Positions 28,001 to 38,883 of a DNA stretch of 64,000 nt are shown one piece after another. The translations under genes and the position numbers were made by a program. Positions within the stretch are counted from its first letter, which is position 1; every line of letters begins with the position of its first letter. This DNA is from Tetrahymena elliotti 4EA (taxonomy: Eukaryota; Ciliophora; Oligohymenophorea; Hymenostomatida; Tetrahymenidae). Below the pieces are notes generated by a model that was not told where the DNA came from, made no database searches, and saw only the letters and a list, made by a program, of their open reading frames with translations. The DNA lies in contig JH720402.1 in NCBI GenBank assembly GCA_000231825.2, forward strand, positions 34,512-98,511, written 5' to 3'.

Positions 28001-28903
28001 CGTTAAACTCTTGAAGTTGATGTTACTACTGGAAACTTCTATATCAAATTAAGAGGTTTAGAGAAATATACCCAAGGTTATATTAAGTATGTTTCCTTCC
28101 CTGCTAGGTCTGAGTTACCCTTACTTGCACTCCGTAAGCCCATTCCTGATCTTCCTATTGTTACAGGAGTAATGAACCCACAAAATTTGACTCAATATAG
28201 TGATGTTAAATTCGAGTTTGCTCCTCTCGACTGTTCTCACTTCAATAAAGATAAAGAAGATTTCTATGTTTCTGATATTATGTATACAATTATGATATCC
28301 AAAGAGAAGCAAGTAATTAAAGGTACAAATTTGAAATTCAGTCAAATTAAAGGTGACCTTACATCTATTGAATAGAAGATTAACCTTTACTTAGGATTGA
28401 ATGTTGGTGTACCAGCCATCTTCTTGAACATTGATGAAACTCAAGAATGCTTAAAATCTTGCTCAAGCTGTAAGGCTAAAGAGATAAGTATCCCCTTAGA
28501 TAATAAAGCTTTCTCCTCTTATTTAGATTTAAGTACTCCTCCTTTTATTATTCTACGTGCTAGTATTGATTGGAAAAACAAATTAAATAACCAAATTTAC
28601 ACCTAAAATATTTACTATGGAGAAGTATTACTTGATAAATCTAAAATATTACCTGTCTACAAAGAAGTTGAAGATTAACCTACTATCCCTGAAGGAATAT
28701 CTACATTTACTATTGTAGTTATTATTGCTGGAGCTCTCATACTCATATCTTTGTTAATCTTTTATGTTAAGAAGTATAAGCAAACTGAAAAGAGATTAAA
28801 CTTCGAATTAACTGATGTACGTAATATTGTTGGTATTAGCTAAAGTCAAGACCCATATCCTAAAACAAAGCATATTCCTCTTGATGAAGAATCAAACGAT
28901 TGA
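22011..28903 (+). CDS. Large type I membrane protein with signal peptide, 1812 residues
   Basis: Seven exons: 22011-22455, 23224-23973, 24140-24858, 24956-25902, 26002-27073, 27137-27253 and 27515-28903; all phases match. The N-terminus is a classical signal peptide (hydrophobic core IQSIFVLALVFSCLL, cleavage likely near TGQA-EK at residues 26-29). The ectodomain of about 1700 residues is beta-rich and repetitive in character, with recurring YTFxV- and DPDLYV-like strands (SEPDLYVNV, GDPNLYADS), reminiscent of pre-peptidase-C-like beta-sandwich modules; this is only a resemblance. It carries scattered cysteines (CEKQCTY, CLKSCSSCKAKE). One transmembrane helix lies near residues 1746-1767 (FTIVVIIAGALILISLL), followed by a 44-residue basic-then-acidic cytosolic tail. 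Ciliates carry families of such putative surface proteins; adhesion or sensing is a guess. The first intron is unusually long (768 nt) and could hide a missed exon. Confidence 0.85.
27254..27514 (+). other. Intron with purine-rich/pyrimidine-rich arms
   Basis: The sixth intron of the membrane-protein gene contains a G-rich purine tract at 27297-27330 and a complementary-type pyrimidine tract at 27419-27440. The arms can pair imperfectly over roughly 20-25 positions with G-T wobbles. Both tracts stand out sharply from the surrounding base composition. Confidence 0.5.
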
Positions 28904-30554
28904 GAAATTAGCTAACTGAATAAAAAAAAATAACTTTTCTAATTTACTATCTCTCTCACATTTAAATGTTATTCAAATATTTATTTGTACTTTCATATTG
29001 TTAAATGTATTTTTTTAATTTGCATAAATAATATTTTTATTTCATATTTAATTTTATTAAAAAACAATAGTAAATTTTCCATTCTTAAATAAATGAATCA
29101 ATAAAAAAAAAAACTATCATCTCTTTCTTTTTTCTTATTAGATAATTTTTGAATATCTTTTTAATGTGATGAATCAAATTTTATCTTCAAATTATCATCA
29201 TTTGTATTTTCAAATAAAAAATCATACTAAATGTTAGATTTCTTAAAAGAATTTTAAAATATTTTTCTTTAGTGTTATAAAATGTATTAAAAAAGATTTA
29301 AAATGTAAAAATTAAAATTTGAATTCAAATTATGATAACTTTATTTTCATAATAAAATGTATTTTTTTAAACTATTTAAATATTTTTTCATTTTTAGTAA
29401 AAGGCAATTCTAGATCAAATTCTCGCTTCATTAAATTATTAGAAGCAAAGTAAATTTTACATTCCTAATAAAATAATTCAGAAATGAAATATTATCATCT
29501 CTTTTTTTCCCCCCTATTTTAAAAATTCATAGATATCTTTTGAATATGATAGTTATAATACTATCTTCAAATAGTCATTTTTATTTTCATATTAAAATGA
29601 ATTTTTTCATTTATATTAATGATTTTTTTATTCATTTTTAATGAAAATGCTCCCAAAATCAAATCATTAATTCATTAAATTAATATAGATATTCTTAAGT
29701 AATACTTTCTTATTAGATTCACAAGTATTAGCAGCTCTTTCAATTTTCATATATCAAAAAATTAAATATGTTTTCCTCTGCTTGCTATCAATAAAAATTT
29801 ACTTTTAACTTCATTGTTATTCAATTAACATAAAAAGAAGAAATATTTTTATTAATCATATCTTAGTTTTGAATTTTATTAGCCTTAAAAAATTTTTAAA
29901 TGAAATGACTTATTTTTAGAATACATTTTATTGCTATTTTATCTTATTAATATCTGCAAAAAAAAAATGTTCAAAATGAGAATTTTAAGTAAAACACAGA
30001 GAGAAATACGACAATTTATAAAATTTAAACTTTTGAATTTATTTAATTCATTAAACAATCAAGAATGTTTTTCCATTTGTTTCATAAAAAGTAATATCAA
30101 AGATAAACTTTCTTCAGTCTTCTTTGTTTTTCTTTTTTATTTTTTCAAAATTTCTAAGAAGTTATGAATAAAATTAAAATATAAATATGAAAATCTGTAT
30201 AATCAGTTAAAGAAGTAATAAGTAAATAAATATTATATTCTGATTAAGCTTTAATTAATAAATAATTGTTTGGCTTTTTTTTTATGTTTTTTAAGATATT
30301 CATATCAATTTATTCCTTAAAGGAGTTTTCTAGGTTAGGTTTAATTTATTTTTTTATTTATTAGAGTTATATTGTATTATTTTTAAGATGTTTTTATTAG
30401 TTAAGAAATTTTTTTATTTGTTTTTTTTATTTTTTTAGATTTCAATATTATTCAAAAAGAGAAGCTGAGATCAATTCTATGTTAATATCTAAATCAATAA
30501 TATATTCCTTGTTTTATATAAAAAGAGTGGAGAGAGAATTGGATTAGAGAGATA

Positions 30555-30707
30555 TCAAAAATCAGGAGAGTTGCTATCTTCAGGAGATTTTTAGGTTTAA
30601 GCAAAATGTTAGATTAATGATCGGGGAAGTAAACTTAATGATTCGAAACGATATATCTGACGGCAATGATATAAACGCTCGATTAAAAACTTTTCCTGGG
30701 AATCCAT
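30555..30707 (-). pseudogene. Small ORF in GC-richer island, 50 residues, possible gene remnant
   Basis: On the minus strand an ATG at 30707 reads 50 codons to TGA at 30557-30555. Composition and codon use differ from the flanks: several CGT and CGA arginine codons and mixed third positions in phrases such as FLIERLYHCRQIYRFESL. Just upstream, 30802-30731 on the same strand encodes another short coding-like stretch (MKYRKDVAAQIDGVLDGLNE) in a different frame. Together they look like fragments of one gene broken by frameshift or by an unrecognised intron (a GTAAAAAG donor and a TTCCCAG acceptor lie between them, but a TGA precedes the donor in frame). No family recognised. Confidence 0.35.
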
Positions 30708-30730
30708 AATGTTAAAAACTTTTTACTTGA

Positions 30731-30802
30731 TCATCTCTAAATTTCATTCAAACCATCTAATACTCCATCAATTTGCGCTGCTACATCTTTTCGGTATTTC
30801 AT
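30731..30802 (-). pseudogene. Upstream coding-like fragment of the same island, 23 residues
   Basis: Reads MKYRKDVAAQIDGVLDGLNE and then ends at TGA. The frame is open upstream of the ATG for at least 7 more codons (NLYPEQ). It has higher GC than its surroundings and uses GCG and CGA codons that are rare in this window. Probably part of the same gene or relic as the 30555-30707 ORF. Confidence 0.3.
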
Positions 30803-32636
30803 CTGTTCCGGGTAGAGATTTATTTTTTTTAATTTTCTTTCATAATTTTTTTGTGCTGATTTTTTTAACAATAATTAATTAATTATCTCAGAATATCCAA
30901 AGGTTTTCATAAATTTTATTTTTTATTCACAAATTTTGTTTGAAATTTAAATGAATTGAAAATTCAGTTTCTATTATATCTTTCTAACAGAAACAGGATT
31001 TTTATGAGCTTAAAAAGAAATTTATTAAAGATATGTTTTGTTTTTATCATTAAGGAAGTTCTGAGAAATTATCTTAAAATTAACCACCAAAAATAATTAT
31101 TTGTTTTAAAACTATTTTATAGCAGATATTGAGATACAGCGTTAATTTGAGATATCATTTAAAAAATTTCTTAAAATAATTTATATTATCAAATTTCTTT
31201 AAACTATATTTATTTCTTTTAAAAATAAAATAGCTTTTTGTTAATAACTAACTAAATATGATAAACCAAAACATTTAATAAAATTTGAGAAATATTTTGA
31301 AAAATTATGAAATTGTAAACAAAATAATGTTTTATCTCTTTTATTTATAAATAAATATGAGGAAAAACTTAAATTAGAAAGTGAATACATCTTTTTGAAA
31401 TTTTTATGAATAATCATATAAAAAAGCATGTAAAAATAGTAATAGAAATAGAAATTCAAATAATTAGCTAATTAAAGATATAAATTTTCTCAAAAATAAA
31501 TATAAAAAATATCTCACTCATAATTAGCACTTTTTTGAATACAAATTAAATTTCCATTATATTTTTTTAGTTTTGATATTATTTACTTTTTCAGTTTTCT
31601 AGAGAGTGTTTTTCCATCTTCAAATAAGGACACACTAAAAATAAAAATTTTTTTATAATATTTATTGTTATGAATTATAAAATTTTAAATATAAAATTTC
31701 TTATAATTAAATGAATTAGGTGTAATTAGAGATCAATTTTTATCAATTTTAATGATTTTAGATTTTTTTATCTTTCTATTTTGTATGTTTATTTGTTTTT
31801 TATTCTTTTGCTTTTTATTTATTTATTTATTTTTTTTTTTATAACATTTAAATTTATTTATTTTTTTATATGTTTTAATATTTATTAATCTATTTTCTTT
31901 TTGTGCTTTTTTTAGTAGGTCTTGAGATGCTCGAGATTGAACTTTGGCTAGGCTAGTTAAATTAAAATTATATTTTAATAATAATATTAATAAGATTTAA
32001 AATAGGAATAAGTGATGGATGATTTTGATTATACCTACTATCTCTTTCAATAGATTTTTAAGCAATTTTATCAGTTCTGTAATGTTGTAATGTGATTATT
32101 TTTGTATACAGTTTAAAATAATTACTTTTATATTGAATGCATTTTGATAGTGGAGCTTTATCTATGCAAAAAGTATTATTTTATCTTGGGGTTTTTTCGT
32201 TTTTCAAGTAATGAAATGGTGGTTTTAAAAACTTTCTGTATACACATTACATATTTAATGATAAAATTACTTTCTTTTTATCTCTTTTTCTTTTTAATTT
32301 TTTATCAAATTATTATTTATATGATTTTCAATTAAGAAAAAGGATAGATAAAATCAAAAATTCTCTGTTCTTACAAAATTAAATTCACTTTTGATTTTGT
32401 GTAGTAAATTCAAAATTTGAAATAAAATAAGAGGGAAATTACAAAATAAATAAAATAAATATCAATTAGTCATAATAATTTAATAAGTTAATAAATTTAC
32501 AAAAAATAAGAAAAAGAAAGTAAAGTACAAATCTTTCTGTAAAACAATAAATAAAATTGATTCATAAAAAGTCTTTATCGGATAAACTGGTAAACTCGCT
32601 ATACCCATAAGTTTTTTAAATTACCTATTGGATTAT

Positions 32637-32918
32637 ATGAATCAATCGCATTTATTGAAGGAAAGCAACTTGAAATCATTGTTACTAAAGGCTGAATTGT
32701 TTTAAAGGAAATACATAAGAAAGTGTGGCTATAGTTTTTAAGGAATCATTTAATCCTGGTCAAAAAAATAATTCGTTCTAAAATTCCATATCCCTAAGTA
32801 GCCTCATGCCCGTCTTTAACCTAATAATTCAGCTTAAAACCAAAAATTTGATGAAAAACATTTCATCTCTTCTTCCACATATATAAAAAGTATTTTTTAA
32901 AATATAGATCAGAACTGA
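32637..32918 (+). CDS. Possible small gene or remnant, 93 residues (weak)
   Basis: ATG 32637 to TGA 32916-32918. GC content is above that of the flanks and the translation is mixed rather than poly-Lys/Asn (RKYIRKCGYSFQGIIQSW). An overlapping frame just upstream (about 32564-32695) is also coding-like (PIGLYESIAFIEGKQLEIIV) and ends at TGA. Two adjacent good frames suggest one gene with a frameshift or an intron I cannot place. No family recognised. Confidence 0.25.
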
Positions 32919-33494
32919 AAGACTCACAAAAAAAAGAAGAAAAAAAGAAAAATAAAATATTAAAAGAAAAATAAAAATTAAGAAAATTAAGATAACAAAT
33001 CAATTAAGATAAAAGCAAACCCAATCACACAAGAAACAATCAATAAAAGTAACTTGAAAACAACTAAACGGAATTAAAAGAAAATCTTAATAAAAATAAA
33101 GAAATAAAAAACAAAACAAAATAAATAAGTAAATAAATAAAAGATAGATTTAAAATCCAAATTGAATTACCATGTTTTAATTTTTATTTGCTAAAATTAA
33201 TTTTTTTAATTTAAAATGGAAGAAAATTAGTTTTGTAATTTGAGATAATTTAAAACAAAAATAAAATTTTTTATAAACAAAGAAAAAGCAAAAGTATTTA
33301 TAGGAAATATATTAATAAATAAATAATTTGACTGTTTGTTTGATAGATTAATTGGAAAGTTAGTATCTTGAAAATAATATTAATTTGAAACACTTTAAAG
33401 CAAAATATTAACTATATAACTTAGAGTGCAAAATACTATTAATTTTAACTTTATTTTATTTTATTTATTACTAAAACTAATTTATATCTATAAA

Positions 33495-33878
33495 TCAGAA
33501 TTTTCTAGATCCACCTAAATTGTTATTAAGTTTAGTTGAAGAGGTGGCATTTATTTATTCATCACTAACAGGCTCGGGGAGGGGACCAAGTGATTCTGGA
33601 GTAATTTCCTGTAAATATATTAAATGAAATTACATGGGGGAAATATATTGAATATTATTTATAAAATTTGCATTTTTAGAATAATTTTATTTTGATAATA
33701 AATAATTTACTCTTGCATCTATAAAGAAGTCATTGTAATCTCTAAATAATGTATATGTTCCATATAAGAATCCCATAATAAGAGCATTTACGGCATACTA
33801 ATGCATCTTATTTGCTGCTCTGAAACCCTTTTCTTCAACTCTTGTTAAAAGCTTATCTAATTTACTCCAAAAACTCAT
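33495..33878 (-). CDS. Small protein with one membrane-like segment, 93 residues
   Basis: Two exons on the minus strand: 33878-33711 (56 codons) and 33608-33495 (37 codons plus stop), separated by a 102-nt intron with GTAAAT and TTTACAG ends; phase 0. The N-terminus is basic and amphipathic (MSFWSKLDKLLTRVEEKGFR), followed by a moderately hydrophobic stretch (YAVNALIMGFLYGTYTLF, residues about 28-45). The second exon adds an acidic/Pro segment (EITPESLGPLPEPVSDEQ) and a polar tail. The layout of a short basic start, one helix and a soluble tail resembles accessory subunits of ciliate mitochondrial complexes, but that is inference and no named family was recognised. Both exons are strikingly GC-richer than the surrounding desert. 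Confidence 0.8.
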
Positions 33879-35571
33879 CTAATTTATTGTGCTAACTTAT
33901 TGTCAATTTTAATAAATATTGTGTGCAAATAACTTTTGTTATATTATGCTGTATTCCTCATAAAATTTCTAATCAATTTAAAATATATATCAAATCTCAA
34001 ATTAAAAATAAGTATTACCTCTCTTCACACATTTCAAGAATTCCTAAACTCAAATTCAATAAAGAATCAAAACTCATTTAATTATTAAATTCTTATTACA
34101 ATTTTATAAATTTATCAACTAAAATACATTTTAATTTTCTATTTGCATCATTAATAAATATTCCTTAAATTTATTAACAATTTCTATTGTTTTAGAATAT
34201 TCATCTAGAGTGCTTAAAAATATTTAATTTCATTTTAGAGTTGTTTTTTTGCTTTTTAAAAATTATTTTTTTTAATTTCTTTTAAGTATTTTACGTGGAT
34301 AAGACTTCAATGGTTCTATGGTGGATCTGTTTAATCTCTATTGTTTGTTGATTAATAAATTTTGCAGATAGCAGCTTAATTTTTAAGAATCAAATATTAT
34401 TATCATATTAAAAGATTTAAAATATTTTATTTTAGAAACATTTAAAAGCTATTAAAAGATGACTTTATACTTTCATAATTTATAAAATTAGCTTTATATA
34501 AATTGATTGGTCATATTAATACTTTAATTGAAAATTTAGTCCAAACAATTAAGCCATATTTTTATTCATTCATACTAAAAATTAAGATATTATAATCTTC
34601 TATCTCTCTCTCTCTCTTACAGAATTTAATAATGATATAATGTTAAATATTTTCAAAGAAAATTTGAAATAATAGTTATGATAAATACCTAAAAACAATA
34701 ATCTTATAAAATATAAAAAAATAAATAAAAAATAAATAAGACTAATAAGTACTTTTATTGAGCAACTCGAAATTAAGAAAGTCTTATTAATGAAATTTAG
34801 AATTTCTCACTTAAAAAATTAAAAGAATTATGAAAAATTTGATTGAATGAGAAGCTTAAAAAATTTAGAATTAATTGAAAAATATATTTAAATCTTCAAA
34901 TATATGAGTAGTTAATCAAAATAGACAAAAAATATTGATAAAAATTGATATGTTTAATATGTTGAATATTGCCATATTTACTTAGTTACTTATTTAAATT
35001 TCAAATAAATGATTTTATCTTGGAAGTTTTCAACTGTGTTTTATTTTAAATATTTATTTTTTAATCATTTTGGATCATTTTTATTCAAATATTCATTTAT
35101 TCTTTCAAATCTAAAAAAATTTCTTTTAACATGAAGAGGTGAGGTTCAAAATACTTTTAGAAAAGAAATTTTGATAATTAATAAAATTACAAATATATTT
35201 TTATTATGGTAAATTTCTCCAATTTTCTCATAAAAATTAACTTTTAAAACAAATTTAACTTTAAAGTTTGAGAACCACTTTTTAATATGTGTTTTTTACT
35301 TTTAATAGATGCCAATCCATGACCAATCTTTTAAATGAAATTGTATTGAATATAAATTTACAAACAATAAGAACAAAATTTTGAGAAGATTTTTGAAAAG
35401 ATATTAGTATATATAGACCATAAATTAAGCTATCTTCTTTTGGTTAAATCAAATAAGATACATCAAAAAGTATATTTATAAATTGTTTATTTAAATTTAC
35501 TAAGATTCAATATTTCTTAATTATTAAATAAACATTCAAAAAAAAAGAGAATAACAAGATAAATTAAAAAT
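33879..35571. other. AT-rich intergenic stretch, no gene seen
   Basis: About 1.7 kb of A/T-dominated sequence, with a short CT dinucleotide run at about 34603-34617. No coding-like frame found on either strand. Confidence 0.6.
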
Positions 35572-37705
35572 ATGGGTTGCTCTAGTGGAAAGTCTAAAAG
35601 TGATAGTTCTAAAAGTTTAAAAGATAACAAAACATCTAGTGGACTAGGTAAAAGTCCATAAAGTATGCCTGTATTAGCAAGAGTTTAAGAACCAATCTCA
35701 TAGTCCGTTGACTAAAAACTTGTACTTGAATTTTATAAACATATTGATCAAAATTCATAATATAGTATGAAAATTAAAGTAATAAACCTGCTAATATAAA
35801 ATAATTGTACAGATTCAGATATTGAAAAAGTTAAATAAGTAAATACTCATTTATTACTAAATTATCATTTCAAAGTTATTGTGAAATATAAAAGCAAATC
35901 AAAACTGATTACAATAAATTGAAGGAAGACTTCTGCAAAAGAAAAGGTAATAATATTAATTAAGTTTTACAAGTGGAAGAAGCATGTAAAAATCATGAAA
36001 ATAGCGATAAAGATGCTTATGAAATAAAATTTTTCAATATTGTGTTAGAAAAAGGAGAAAAACAATTCAAAGAATACTTCATTTTAATTGATACTCTTTA
36101 TAAATAATTCATCTAGTTCTTATAGGGTAAATAGTATTAAGAAAGTCTTCTAGATGAAATATCAAACCTCAACTCTATAGAGTTAAATAATTACAATGAC
36201 ACATAAAAATAAAAGCTTCATTAAGTAATTATCTTATCTTTTTAGAACTAATTTTAAATAATTTTGTTGCCAAAATATCTAAAAATAATTTTATTTTTTA
36301 TAATAAGGATTTTAATGATAAATTCTTGGAAAAAATTGAATAATTTGACAAAGAATAACAAAAAAACATGAATAATCCCTACTTAATTGATAAAGTATTT
36401 AAATCTAAAATATCTAACTCCGAAGATATTAACTTGAAATCTCTCATATAATTGGCAGATAGCACTTTAAAAACTTATTAAGAATATTTTTAATGTGTAA
36501 AATAATTAAACGAATAATAGAATATAATAAAATAACTTAGTTCATCTCAAATAATGTAAGGTATAGAGAATAGAATCAATAAATTAAAGTATGTTAGTAA
36601 TTAATAATCCTATTAATTTAATATTGACCCTTAAGGTATTGAAATCTAGATTGAATAAAATCCAAATCCTAATAAATCACTTCATGCAACTAATTCAAAG
36701 GTAAATAGAGGTCTTCAAGGAAAAAAGGTTTCAGATTAAGAAAGTTAAGAAGAAAGTGAATGTGAATATGAAGAAGCTTAGGATAATAAACCAAATTAAA
36801 TAGATCAATAACACAAATTTATTCCAAGCGTTGTTTTACACAATTAGAGTACAAGCACTTTAGTTTAATAAAATGGCTTCGGTTTCCTTTAAAGCAAAAA
36901 TGACTAGATAAGTAAAAAAAATTAAAGCACAAGCTTATTAGTTGGGTAAAATAACTTTGGATTTGGCTTAAATTAGAATGAAAAGGACCTCGGTAATAAT
37001 TAATTAAACTAATAAAGTGTCATTAAAAATGAAAGCTCAAGCAAATTAGTTCAATAAAACAACTTAGACTTTAACTAAAAAGAGAATAAGCTACCAAATA
37101 ATAATTAATCTATTGTCAATAACTAAAGTACTAGTGTCCTTGTTTCATAGAATGGTTTTGGTTTTAATACAAATTAAAATAAAAATTAATCTATTGTAAA
37201 TAGCTAAAGTACTAGTGTTCTTGTTTAATAGAATGGTTTTGGTTTCAATAAAAATTAAACTATCGTCAATCAATAAGCAACAAATGTTCTCGAAGAATAG
37301 AATACTTTTGGTTTCAATAAAGATTAAAGTAATAAAAATAATTAATCAGTAGTCAATAACTAAACTTCAAGTGTTCTAGTTTAATAGAATAATTTTGGTT
37401 TTAATACTAATAAAAATAACCAATCAAAAGTCAATAACTAAACTACAAGTACACTAGTTTAAGAGAATAATTTCGGTTTCAATATGAATTAAAATGGTAA
37501 AGCAAATAGCAACTACCAAAACTAATAAAGTATGGACCCAAAGTAAACTGTCAGCTAATATATCTAAGAATTAGAATAGGATTTACAATAAAATAAATAA
37601 CAAAAAAGTTCAAGCCTTAAGACTCGTGATGAAGATTCTATTCAAAAAAATTATAATGCATAAAAAGTAATCAGCTTTTTAGGATCAGCATTAATAACTG
37701 AATGA
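35572..37705 (+). CDS. Predicted N-myristoylated protein with GFGFN repeats, 664 residues
   Basis: Three exons: 35572-35838, 35895-36224 and 36308-37705; phases all 0; introns of 56 and 83 nt. The N-terminus MGCSSGKSKS has the Gly2/Cys3 arrangement of dually myristoylated and palmitoylated proteins, so membrane anchoring is likely. Residues about 90-370 are charged and helical (coiled-coil-like: EDFCKRKGNNINQVLQVEEA, DKFLEKIEQFDKEQQ). Residues about 375-600 hold eight imperfect copies of a unit with the core (T/V)LVQQNxFGFN, at about 36862, 36936, 37050, 37137, 37218, 37288, 37374 and 37451, separated by Gln/Asn-rich spacers. The Phe-Gly cores recall FG-type nucleoporin repeats, but the lipid-anchor signal argues against a pore protein. 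The C-terminus is a short Gln/Ser-rich tail. No known family assigned. Confidence 0.8.
36850..37490 (+). repeat. Eight degenerate in-frame repeats encoding (V/T)LVQQNxFGFN
   Basis: Repeat spacing is about 70-115 nt. The DNA of neighbouring copies at 37100-37260 is nearly identical over about 60 bases (AGTACTAGTGT..CTTGTTT..TAGAATGGTTTTGGTTT), showing recent local duplication; the outer copies are more diverged. Confidence 0.8.
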
Positions 37706-38883
37706 TTTTTTTATTTAGCTTAAAAAAATTTTCTAAATAATTATGTTTGACTTTATTAAAATACAATATCCAAATAAACAAGTATGTTTTTATTTTTTTC
37801 TTGACAAAATTATTAAACATGACCAATTAGTTATGATTTATTAGAATCTTCGATTTTTGTTTAACAAAATAATTATAAAAAAGAAAAAAAATGTATGTAG
37901 TTTTCTATTTTTATGTTTTAAATACTTTAAATAAGGGATATTAAATTACTTTTTTTACTCCTTCATAATTTATATTTTGTTCAGCTATTATTATATTTTC
38001 AAGAGATTTATTCATTTAATTATTAAATTTTAAAATTTACCTTTTTTTAGATCTTATAAAATTTCAAAAAAACATTCCAATTTATATTTATTTCTAACAG
38101 CTATAGATTTATTTATAATCAAACAACAAAACATTTAATTATTATTGGTCTCAAATAATGAATAATGTTTAAATTTTTGAGTGAATAAAATATGATATTT
38201 TAAGAAATATTATCAAGAGGTATCTTATTTTAGTTTGTGGAAGATTTTCTAAGATTATTTATTTGAAAAATAAGAAAATAATTTTAGTTGTTGAAATTAA
38301 ACTCAAAAATATATTTAGCTTTTTTATTTTAAAAGAAATTGCATTTAAGTGAAAGTAAGGATGGATTAAAGTAATATTTTTAAGCACTTTTAGTGCCAGT
38401 AAATTTTTGGATTAAAATGTTTGAAAAATAAAAAATTGAAGATTTTAGTAAGAGTTATGTTAATTTTTTGAAGTTGAAGAGTAACATATCTTATTTGAGT
38501 GATTTTGGTGATTTATAAATACTTATTTACTTTATTATAAATTTAATAGATATCATCAATTTTTAATAAATAAATGTAAATAAATCAGGAACTACATCTA
38601 GGCAATTAGCTATTCTAATTATGTTAAATGCTTTGAAAAAATAACAATTTTAATATTTATGCGAAACTCAAAGAGAGTATTTTTGATCACTACTTATCTT
38701 TTGATATGATAATTAAATATTAATAATAGGGTAAAAATTTATCAACCACTTAACTTTACAGATTCTTAATTAGAGCTAATAAGCAAACAATTAAATATAA
38801 TCAGAAACAATTTAATAAATACATAAAAAAATTGTAATTTGCGCAAATCAAATCATTCATAATTAGTTAGTTAGTTATTATAA
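37706..38883. other. AT-rich intergenic stretch, no gene seen
   Basis: About 1.2 kb between two plus-strand genes. No coding-like frame and no obvious RNA. A GTTAGTTAGTTAT run lies just before the next ATG. Confidence 0.6.

Larger units (their letters stand above)
28904..33494. other. Gene-poor 4.6 kb stretch with one GC-richer island
   Basis: Extremely AT-rich, dominated by T and A runs; 31570-31900 is almost pure T/A. Exceptions are the island at about 30540-30815, described separately, a short GC-richer patch at 31915-31960 and a possible coding remnant at about 32560-32920. Otherwise nothing is supported. Confidence 0.5.

Noticed and set aside
28172..28375. Separate small genes inside 28.1-28.6 kb on either strand
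   Set aside because: They are pieces or antisense shadows of the last exon of the membrane-protein gene, split by TAA/TAG that encode Gln.
30540..30815. Telomerase RNA or box C/D snoRNA
   Set aside because: No match to the template region of ciliate telomerase RNA, and the CTGA/TGATA pieces are not placed as C and D boxes; coding remnants explain the composition better.
31915..31960. tRNA-like patch (TCTTGAGATGCTCGAGATTGAACT)
   Set aside because: Slightly GC-rich, and the reverse complement has a GTTCAATC piece like a T-arm, but no cloverleaf, anticodon arm or acceptor stem can be drawn.
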